64,000 bases of DNA from Scortum barcoo (taxonomy: Eukaryota; Chordata; Actinopteri; Centrarchiformes; Terapontidae): the NCBI GenBank assembly GCA_023238725.1, contig CM041534.1:6012572-6076571 (forward strand), in the 5' to 3' direction. The number at the start of each line of letters is the position of its first letter. Position 1 is the stretch's first letter. The translations under genes and the position numbers were made by a program. Under the pieces are notes generated by a model that was not told where the DNA came from, searched no databases, and saw only the letters and a list, made by a program, of their open reading frames with translations. Positions 1 to 8,979 of the stretch are shown here, in pieces.

Positions 1-111
1 ACAAGTGTTTAATACAATTATCAGGTTTTCATCTTTTCTGCTGAAAAACTGTGTGGATCCTGTTGTGTGATTTTTTTTTTTTTTTTTCCTTAAGTTTTTT
101 TTTTCCTCTCA

Positions 112-323
112 GAGGTAAAGTGTTGCTCCTGTACTTGATGCAGTATGATCTCATTAACTTGAGGAAATGTTGTGGAGGATCAAAAAAAAAGAAAAAAAAA
201 GATCAAAAAAGAAAAAGATCTACTAATCCTCGAGGTAATGGTAATGGCCGAGAGATGGAAAAAAAGAAAAGCAGTGCACTTGTGTTCAATTATGCCCTGA
301 GACATTTTTTGCCAATTATCTAG
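112..323 (+). CDS. 3'-terminal exon of an unidentified gene (lysine-rich C-terminus)
   Basis: A long polypyrimidine tract (T17 at 71-87, then another T-run) ends in CTCTCAG at 105-111, an excellent 3' splice site. Only one of the three frames stays open afterwards, and it runs to a stop at 321-323. It encodes a short hydrophobic stretch (VLLLYLM) followed by a Cys-Cys-Gly-Gly motif and a strongly basic tail with a run of six lysines and then KRKRS. A 3'UTR with polyadenylation signals follows, which supports this being the last exon of a + strand gene entering from the left. I do not recognise the family. The basic tail could be a nuclear localisation or membrane-proximal cytosolic segment, but that is a guess. 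Part of the lysine run comes from A-rich sequence, so the frame is suggestive rather than proven. Confidence 0.4.
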
Positions 324-1170
324 AAGAGGTAACTTGAATTGCTATATTAAAAGGTTGTGACATGCAGTTAACAGATTCATTCCTGGCAGTCCTCGTCTTA
401 TGAGAAATTGAGTGGTAGAGGAGAGAGCTGTACAAATCGAACTTTGCCTTTTGTTATCTGTGCTGAGCTGACGCATTATTCACATTATGTGTAAAACGTG
501 GCTTAAAATTAATTAGCTCCTCAAATAAGCTAATGTGTTGCTGTGTTTTCGTCGACTCACTTCTCCTTTTTAAGCGCTGCCATCACTCCTGTCATGTTCC
601 AAGGACAAAATGTCTACTTCTCCACTTACTGTCCCTGTACACTGCCAATTTCATCAAGCTTAGACTCCCTTTCCTAGTGGGTGTTTATGTGCGTATTAGT
701 GTTAAATAACGGGTTGGATTTTACAAATGGGTTAATCTTTATGTATTTCCCAAATTTGGGTTCCCATAATGACATGTCCTGACATTGAGAAAACTACTGT
801 GATTATGTTGCCATATTTGAAAGAAGGTCAGGAGAGAAGTGGTGGTATTGTATTGGACCTCATACTGTGTTTGACTGTGGGAATGACTAGCGTGACTGCA
901 CTGGACTTATTCCCAAATTTGTTGAACCATTGTGTGTAAAGTCTCAGCACTGGTGAAACTGTTTTGGTAGAGTAGAATTATTGTTTTTTCCATTGTGATG
1001 TTTGACTGTAAATAAACTAACTGTACTTGATATCACGTTATTCTTAACTGCCCCGTTTTTCAAAGATATATTTTGAGATATTACTTCATCGTGTTTACCT
1101 GAATTAACCTCTAAACAATGTTTGCTGTTGTGTGAATTTTCTTTGTAATAAAAATATTTCAGAACTTATA
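324..1170 (+). other. 3'UTR and poly(A) signals of the left-hand gene
   Basis: This AT-rich stretch has no open frame. It follows the putative terminal exon and contains AATAAA-type signals near 1011 and 1147 (GTAATAAAAATA). The second lies about 60 bp from the minus-strand ATTAAA of spata22, so the two transcription units would end tail to tail. Confidence 0.5.
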
Positions 1171-1521
1171 GAAAGAGAGGCTTTACTTTCCGTTAAAGTT
1201 TTGGTTTAATGAAACAACTCTTTATACATTCATTTCACAAACACAACATCATCAGCAGCAGAACATGAGGTGATTTTAACTGTTTACGTTCATTACTAGT
1301 GTTTGTTTCATTACTTGTTTGAATACAACAAACTAATGGCAATGGTGTCCTTTACAGAAACTTTAATAACAGCTTAAACATACATTTTAAAACTAGAGAC
1401 TTCAACCTATAGCTTCTGTCTGTAACAAGAGGTATATATTACTATATAGCATTAAGTATCCTTATCAAATAATGGTATACCTTCTTCCTATCAGTCTATC
1501 TCTGAAGATACCTCCACGTGT

Positions 1522-4500
1522 TCAGACTTCACTGAGGGATTTGACCAGTGCCCTCATTTCTGCATCGCAGGCTTTGACAGCCTCCTGAGCGTTCCTCAGC
1601 TCGGAGGGCAGGGCAGGTCTGACAGTTACACACATCAGGACATGTCTACTGCGGTCATAGTTTCCCACACAGCGATGAACCTGACCGCGGATAAGACGGG
1701 GCAGTTCCTGCTCCTGTTGGACAAGAGGCAGAAATGAAAGAGTAAGATGAGTCAGACACCAGAGCTGTTTTCTGCCAATACTTTGAATATCTTCATGCCA
1801 CCCCATCTAAAGGGCAGATGATGTTGCTCGGCACCAGAAAACCTGATAAGAAGCATGTTAACAGGCAGGAGTAAGGGTAAAAAAGGTGGCAAAAATATTA
1901 ATGAAACGGAAAATGAATCCCCAGGAAATTCAAGAAAATTAACAAGCAAAAAGAACAAAAAGTAAACACTAAGCTGCAACCTCACAGCAAGCTGCCACCT
2001 CCTCACTCACTCTGTGAATGGCATTTTACATCCTCAGCCTCGCCTAAGTGGAACCGAGACTACCACCTGCTCAGGTAAGTATAAGGTTAAGGAAACTAGG
2101 AAATCATACAAAATAATTAACAAAACATTTGTGTGGGCACACATGCATAATGATGAGTATCAAATTTAATAAAACCTCTCTCTCTGCAGAACTATTTTAC
2201 CTATCCTCCTCTATCTTAATAGTGCTCAGCCACTCGCTGCAAAGAGGACACAATGATGCAAACCTGTTTTTACTATCCCTGATTGAGCAGCTGATCACAG
2301 ACAGAACACCAACAAAAAACATGATTTAACTGACAATGTGAATGTTGTAAAGGGGGGAAGAGCACAGCCAGTATCAAAATGATTCAATAATAATCAGTCA
2401 TTCCTCCAGATGTTTGAGATTGATTGGATGTGAAAGCTTTTAAAGTCAAACCAATGATAATAATCATAGTAAAATATTCCTACATACTTATAAATACAGT
2501 ATATCCTAATAAGTTTGCTATAAAATAAATATGAAATATATAGTAAATATGAGTTTATATAGTTATATACCAAAGTGCATGATGATCATCATTAAACAGA
2601 TAGCACAAGGCCATTTGTAATAAAAGCCTTTTATCTATGTCAAGTATTTCCCATTTCTCATTCCCATTGTATCTCCTGTGCTCCCCTGTCTGTCTCTCTG
2701 TGTGTCTCCCAGCTTCTGAATCCCTGATCAGGCAGCACACCTGCATTCAATCAGCTCATCAGCATTGCAGTATTTCAACCATGTCTCTTCACTCATTCGG
2801 TGCCACATTGTTAACTCAACAACAGAGGTAGTTTTTTGCCTCTTGCCTCTAGATGGTGCATACTAAGAATTAGTCTTTGTCACTTGCACTCACTGTGTTT
2901 CCCTGTGTCCTAGGATCATCCCCCTGGCCCCTCAACCGGTCTGCTATATACCTGCTGACCCAAAACTCCCCCCCTACCACCAACCACCTCCCCAGCCTTG
3001 CCAGCCATCATCCTTCCCTTTCCCCTTTCCCCTTTTGTTGCCTGTGTCTTGCATTTGGGTCCAGCTTGTTGAATCTTAACAGACTGAAGCTGGGGAGACC
3101 CAAGTAAAGTTAATGTGAGCAAACTAACATTGTCCTCTGATAAAGCTTTTTTCCCCCCAACTCACGGTTTCATAGAAGACGCACTGCACAGCCTCCTTCC
3201 CGTCTCTAATGAGGAAGTTCTTGGCTCCGTGGCGACCCAGTGTGACAGCAGAGTCTAGAGTAGCTGAGGGGAGAGCACGGCCTGTCAGTTTAATGTGTCA
3301 GTTTTAGTGTAAAAATACTTGACAGTACACATCAGGAGCAACAACAACTCCTAATCAACTGACCAAATATCTCAAATAAGCACGAGACTTTGTCTTTAAA
3401 CTGGCTCCAGTGTCTCATGCCATCAATAACTGCAGTCAGGATCCTCAAGGAGTTCTCAATGGCTGGCTTCACTGGAAAAGTTTCCTGCCAAGCATAAAAA
3501 CAGATGCTGCACTGATCACTAAAATATATCATGTAACATTAATGACATGTTTTGAATCTTTGTGTATCAACTTTTGATATATCCCATATATTTTTCTACC
3601 TGAGTTTGTCGTGCAGTTTGACATTGACTCATGCTCTTGTTTCCCTGAAAGGAGGATTTCTGCGGCCCAAAGCTGTTTGTAAACTTCCAGGAGTTGTTTT
3701 GTGGCTGCAGTGCACGAGCAGGAGGCCTGCTGGGTGGTGGCACAGGAGCAAGTAAAGGTCTGGACTGCTGAGAAAACTGAAGCGTGGGATTGGGCGGCCT
3801 GTAAGATGACTGCTGACCCATCTGAGAAAACCCAGTAGGGGGTGTTGGCTTGCTTTGTGCACTCTCACTGATATGAAGGGCTTGACATCTGCTCTGTCTG
3901 GAGTAAAGAATGGAGCTAGAATCTTGTTGTTTCACTGGGTTGCTGGGCTGTCCCATCTTGGAGCTGAAAATGAAAATAAATCAACCTATTTTCACATATT
4001 GGGATTTAAATTGAAACCCAGCACACAGCACAGCACACTTTTGAAATTACAACAATTAAATTTCTTTCTTTTTTATATAAATTCTCTGTTCGTGCCAGAT
4101 ATCCTCTCTCTGGTCTTGAACAAATCAAGTAACAGTAAAATCATGCTGCCTGTTGCAGCTAGGAACAAAGTGGCAGAACCCATATTTCTGTAAACATTTC
4201 CACCTGTTTCTCATTCTTATATATAAAACAATGACAGAAACCCATTTTTCAGCATTTTCCCTTGTTAATAAATTATGACAAATGAGTCAAACCCTGACTG
4301 TCAAACTAATGGTAAATACCTTGTGCCTCCATCTTTGTATGGATGTGGTATGGGTTTATAGTTTCTCATTGCAGGGGCAGGTCCAGGAGCTGGTCTATTG
4401 CTGCAATACTGCTGGGGCAAAGGAGACTGTGAGAAGCCCTGTCTGTTCCACTGGTGGCTTTGTGGAGCACCCGAAGGATGGACCTGAGGCCTGGTAACAT

Positions 4501-5321
4501 CCGTGGGTACCTAAGGGAAGATACATCCCCAGCATCTTATAACAGCATCTATCATCTGTAGCTGTGAATCTTAATTCAAAGGGAGAAGTTTTACAGCATT
4601 GTCTGTTGTTTTCTGTAAAATGGTCTCTGTGTAATTCAGCAGGATTGTAAATATATTTTAAGAATTGTATTCTTAAAATATATTTAGATGACCTGTATAA
4701 ATCACACAGCTGTGCTGCCACCTGTCGACTGAAATACAGCAGAAGTTCAGAGAGACTGAGTGGATGCTTCACCTGATGTGCTGTGAGATGAAGCCGTGTA
4801 TTCACTGTGGGAGAAAAATTCATTCTCAGAGGGAGCAGACGTCAAAGGAACTCTGTTTCTTTTCTTCTGGTTGAAGAGCGGCACAGACAGGCAGCCTGAT
4901 GGAGATGAAACACATCAGAACAAATCACACTGCTCATTCGGACGGACAAATAAGACTTCAATTTTTTTACCAAGACGATACTGTACGCACTATGAACATT
5001 TCTCTGGATACTGTACTACACCATAAAATGTAAACTGGAACCACTACTTTAAAATGTTAACAAGCAACTTTTTTTTTTTACATATATACATGAATTATAA
5101 AAAAATACATAAATCTTTAAATTATATATAAAATACACAGCACCATTTGAGTCTTCATCTCAAATAATTCATTACAGGACACTAACACTGAACCCGGCAG
5201 AGATCATAGCAACCTATTCCTTTGAGGAAATCAATATACTGTGCTAGTGTGCAGACTGTGAAATGAATCTCTTTTACAAACCTGCTGTTGGCCTGGCTGG
5301 ATAGTTTTCCTGCCTTCTCAT
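1522..5321 (-). CDS. spata22: Spermatogenesis-associated protein 22 (meiotic recombination factor)
   Basis: In vertebrates SPATA22 is a germ-cell protein that pairs with MEIOB and RPA on single-stranded DNA and is needed to repair meiotic double-strand breaks. Coding exons on the minus strand, first to last: 5321-5282, 4895-4773, 4510-4320, 3963-3600, 3484-3364, 3263-3166, 1713-1522, all with GT-AG borders. The N-terminus (ARPTAGCLSVPLFNQKKRNR) and the C-terminal OB-like region (LRILTAVIDGM, LDSAVTLGRHGAKNFLIRDG, ELPRLIRGQVHRCVGNYD) match mammalian SPATA22 closely. The middle is Gln/Pro/Ser-rich and poorly conserved, as in the family. Total length is about 375 aa against 363 in human. Oddity: exon 2 ends in phase 1, but exon 3 is open in the downstream-compatible frame only from phase 0, so the simple join is off by one base. 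A missed microexon, unusual splice site, sequence error or true frameshift could explain it. Identity is very secure; intactness is not. Confidence 0.93.
2690..3115. repeat. Probable retroelement fragment in the last spata22 intron
   Basis: This stretch inside the 1714-3165 intron is C/T-rich with segments such as CAATCAGCTCATCAGCATTGC and a terminal CTTGCATTTGGGTCCAGCTT. I recognise this style from dispersed teleost retroelement leaders. It has no intact coding capacity. The family assignment comes from memory of similar sequences and is uncertain. Confidence 0.4.
4648..4686. repeat. 18-bp perfect inverted repeat in spata22 intron 2
   Basis: Arms 4648-4665 and 4669-4686 are exact reverse complements around a 3-nt spacer. 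The sequence is AT-rich. It lies in the intron between the two exons whose phases disagree. Confidence 0.8.
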
Positions 5322-5760
5322 TGTGGGTCATCAGAAAAAGCAGCTCAACCAACCACCGGGTTTTATTAGCTACAAGAAAAGATCAATAAAACAATGGAAA
5401 AGACCTTGAAATGATGTCCTGATTAGTATTAATAATGCGCATGGTTCTAATAAAGTGAAAAGAGATAAGTCATTAGACAGACTTGTTTTTTCTCAGACTG
5501 GTGCTCCGTTAGTTTAGCAAACACAGCACTGCCGTTAGCTAATTTGTTAGCTAAAAAGCTAGCATTACATTTTAAACATCTCGTCACAGTTCTACCTGTT
5601 TATGACTTCACCAGCACAAATAGTTTTCCGTGTACAACGTAAAACGTCCTTACAAACTCATTTTTGTTGGTAAAGTTAACAAAACTTACGACAACAAAAG
5701 ATATTTTAAACTTCAGCACCTTGGAAAGCGACACGCGCCAAAACGCACTGGTGACGTATG
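5322..5760 (-). other. spata22: spata22 5'UTR exons and promoter
   Basis: A noncoding 5' part of the start-codon exon extends to 5369, where the minus strand reads TTTTCTTGTAG as acceptor. An upstream untranslated exon would have its donor (CAG|GTAGAA) at 5596/5595 and extend towards roughly 5700-5760. The start codon at 5321-5319 was chosen because the first 13 residues plus the split glycine align with the SPATA22 N-terminus. Confidence 0.55.
5735..5759 (-). promoter_or_regulatory. E2F-type and CRE-like sites at the spata22 promoter
   Basis: GCGCCAAAA at 5735-5743 reads TTTTGGCGC on the minus strand, a consensus E2F site. TGACGTAT at 5752-5759 is a CRE-like half site, and another ACGTCA occurs near 5829-5834. 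They lie just upstream of the inferred spata22 untranslated exon. E2F6 and CREM-type factors are known regulators of germline genes; their use here is inference. Confidence 0.4.
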
Positions 5761-5847
5761 TTGCCTTCGCGTTCCTCTGCAGTGCTCGGACATCTTAGCT
5801 TCACCTCAGAGGGAATTCATGAAAATAACGTCAGCGGTATGTTTGTG

Positions 5848-7825
5848 ACTCACAGTCCTTGTTTGTTTTGCATTGTTAGAGTAAGTTTATTAAGCACATG
5901 TCACTGATATCACTGTATACCCCATAATGTAGGCTATACATTATTACTGTATTTTCTAAACACTGTAAATGTGTTTTTGGGGAAGTTTGTCCTCATCCAA
6001 GTCTGGGATCTAAGAACAGAGGGTATCATATGTTTTACAGATTGTTAAGCCCCTTGAACAAACAAACTGTGATTTGTGATACTGGGCTATAAAAATAAAA
6101 ACTACTTCACTTATTATATGCATCACCTCCATCATTTGTTGGCATAACCCCTTTTGCAATAATAACCCACTCCCTCCAGAGCTTTTTACCACTTTGCTTG
6201 AAAAAATAGGTTAAATTTGTTTGTAATGTGAGCAGATAATATCTTGCATTCGTCATTATGGAAACACATATCCCTTAAATAAGGATGCTTTATCTAACAT
6301 TGTGTTATTAAGCAAACCATCACTCTGTTTAGGGAAATTTATAGGCAGACAAAATGAGAGACTGAAAACTAAAAGAAACAGAATGTGTGTGTGTAGTTGT
6401 GTGAAGACCGGTTTTCCTAACCTCTGCCCTTTTAAAGTAGAGAAATGATAATGAGATCAGAGCAACAGCCAGTAGGGCTTTCACTGTCTGAGACTTTTCA
6501 TTCCTAGAGGATACAGTCCTACAGACACAAGTGCCGGTGCCACTCACTCATCTGTGATAAGATCATCCTAGCCACAGGAAAACACACATTTGCTGCCTTA
6601 TCAAAAAGAGATACATGTTATTAGCACCATGTCATTTGTAACAGCCCAGGTATGGCTGCAATGCTCTGCTCATATGTGGGCCTCACTTGACTCCTCTTGG
6701 TGTTTCAGGGGATGAACCAAAGTAAACAGAGATGGGGGACATCTTGTGTGAGAGTCTATAAGGAAAGACAAGGGCAAAGGCCACAGTCCTACCAGCTCTA
6801 CTGGTCTTCGTTTTGCACAGAGCCTGAGGCTAATCTCAGTCTCAGTGGGTCTGTGTGACATCCTCGCTGAGAGTCTTTGATCTTGACACACATAGCTTCT
6901 CTATCTTGTGTTTCCTCGGTCTGTGAATCCATGGCAACAGCAGCATGAATGGTGTATTCAGGATGGCGTCCACTATACTACATCCTTTGCCAGAGAAACT
7001 ATGTGTCAGCAAACAATTTGTGTAGTTGATCAGACTCCAGGAGAGAAACAAAACTCACATTTTCAGCTCCTCTCCGGATTTCTGATTCTCTGTTTTGGAG
7101 TCCAAAACCAATGATTATTTTGCAAGTTATGATTGTAGTTGCATCCTTAATGCTCTAATAAAGAAAACTGTCATTACAGAGTGTCTATGTAAAGGAGATC
7201 ATGCCATCACAAAGAAACTGTTCAGATGAGTAGCATCTTGAGTCGAGGCAGGGCAAGGATGATACGCATCTCAAAAACTGGTAGTGGGACAAAATCAAGG
7301 TATCAGATGGCTAGGCCCCTATACTGCTTAGATTCTCAGCTAGTCAAACCCATTTATTAACTACCCATGTATACTGCTACTGTATATGTCCACCACACAT
7401 TTGACAAACACCATAGACCCCCACCAGTTATAGTAGTTAAAAAATGGGACACCTAGTTGTAGTCCTCACTGGCCAACTACACCTCATTTTGTAAATTAGA
7501 CCTTATGTACATCATATATATCATTTATATAAAACATAATATATACAATATCATATCACGTAATGTATTTGTGACTTGAAAACAATGAGCAATGAGAAAC
7601 TGTACACTTACAGTGTACATTTCACTCATAAATGTTTTCAGATATTATTTTTGTTTATATCCTACCAAGCAATGATTAACTTCAAAGGTTATAATTCTCA
7701 AAATAAGCATGAAGGACTTAAATCAGATATTTTTTTATGCTTTGAGATTCATCCTCTCGCTTCCAAATATCATCACTAACTACCCCATCTGCCATGAAAG
7801 CGCTACCAACTGAGATGAACTTTTA
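5848..7825. other. Intergenic stretch between spata22 and stip1, no gene seen
   Basis: No frame here shows a protein I recognise, and there are no coherent splice sites around the short open frames. It separates the spata22 promoter from the repeat cluster that precedes stip1. Confidence 0.6.
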
Positions 7826-8755
7826 TTCAAGTACTGTACAAACTGAAGATACTTATAGTTGAGTGTATCCATTTTATGCTGCTTTACATTTCTGCTCTAC
7901 TACATGTCAGAGGGAAACATCATACTTTTACTCCACTACATTTGTCTGATAGCTTTAGTTCCTATTAAGAATACATTTTTTTGATCCTCTTCCTATCCTG
8001 TGAAAACCACTATCTTCATATGTGTTGATCTTGAATGTTGATGAAAGATAAAAAAGATAAAATTAAGAATGAAGTGTTCCTTTATGGGTTGAGAAAAGTT
8101 TCCCCTTCTTCAGCTAAATAAATAAACTATTTAAACCTCTTTGGATTGAAAAGATAATGAAAAATGGACTTTTTAGAGATGCGTGGTTCTTACAGACCAC
8201 AACACTCCAAACATAATACTGATCTTACTGATTCAAGATTCAAGATTCAAGAATTTATTGTCATTACACAACAATTTACATCAGCAATCATTGGTAATGA
8301 AATTCTTAAGTCCCAGGCTCTCCTAACAATGCTAAAAAGAATATTAACAGCAATAGAGGCTGTCAACAAGAAAAGTAAAAAAAGATAATTTAGAAAATAA
8401 AAATATAAAATAAAATTAAGATAAATAATAAACTAGAGTAATAAAATAAGTAAAGACCTTAAAATATAAGTTATACAAATAAAATATAAACTGTAAATGT
8501 AAACTAAGTATTATATATTATATACTGATCATGTGTAATAAGAGAATTAGTAAAAATAAAAAATATTATAAAGCCAAATAAATATGATGTCAGCTGTCGT
8601 ATGAAACTGTTCACAGAGGCTGCAGCTCTCATACAGCAGCTCTTTTTGGAGCATATCTCAAACACACATGAGATTATTTAATATAAGTTACACTAATAAA
8701 CATTCAGAGTACTTTTACTGAAGCAAATGAGCTGAATGCTTCCACCATCAGTGAT
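7826..8755. repeat. Teleost interspersed element, interrupted by a second element
   Basis: The left part (about 7826-7975) contains GTACTGTAC, a stretch ending ATTTTATGCTGCTTTACATT, and ACTTTTACTCCACTACATTT followed by CTGATAGCTTTAGTT. This is a very common percomorph dispersed repeat. The matching right end (AGTACTTTTACT to AATGCTTCCACCATCAGTGA) lies at about 8707-8755. The two ends bracket AT-rich DNA with another element inside, so this appears to be one nested insertion of about 930 bp. It has no coding capacity. Confidence 0.65.
8225..8400 (+). repeat. Nested 'TTTATTGTCATT' teleost element
   Basis: A GATTCAA triplication runs into ATTTATTGTCATTACACAA and AATGAAATTCTTAAGTCC, the signature of a widespread fish and amphibian dispersed repeat. 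It is followed by A-rich, degenerate sequence to about 8590. It sits inside the 7826-8755 element. Confidence 0.6.
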
Positions 8756-8800
8756 CCAGACAGCTCTGCACAGCCTGCTTGTGTAACATATCCTCGGTGG

Positions 8801-8844
8801 TTCCGTGTTCTTCTAGAAGTTTCACTGTGCTCTCTCTATATAAA
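8801..8844 (+). promoter_or_regulatory. stip1: stip1 core promoter: heat-shock element plus TATA box
   Basis: TTC at 8801-8803, TTC at 8811-8813, GAA at 8816-8818 and TTC at 8821-8823 lie in strict 5-bp phase with alternating orientation, apart from one imperfect unit at 8806. The run TTCTAGAAGTTTC is a perfect three-unit HSE. TATATAAA follows at 8837-8844, placing the start of transcription near 8865-8875, about 110 bp before the stip1 ATG. A further TTCTGGAA pair lies at 8953-8960 in the leader. STIP1 is an established HSF1-inducible gene, so the arrangement fits. Confidence 0.8.
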
Positions 8845-8893
8845 TACTGTCCCTCACAGTGAACGCACATCTGAGCGTCGATTACGGATTTGT

Positions 8894-8979
8894 ATGTCTC
8901 AAACTGGCAACCTGCGCGTTGTTCAGAGGGAGGCGCCAGTTCCGCAGTAGTTTCTGGAAGGAACCTCATGTTGGCACCA
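8894..8979 (+). other. Upstream ATGs in the stip1 leader
   Basis: ATG codons at 8894-8896 and 8969-8971 share one frame. That frame is out of phase with the stip1 ATG, runs through it, and would end in exon 2. The first has a weak context (T at -3). If the leader starts near 8868, both are in the mRNA. Confidence 0.5.
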
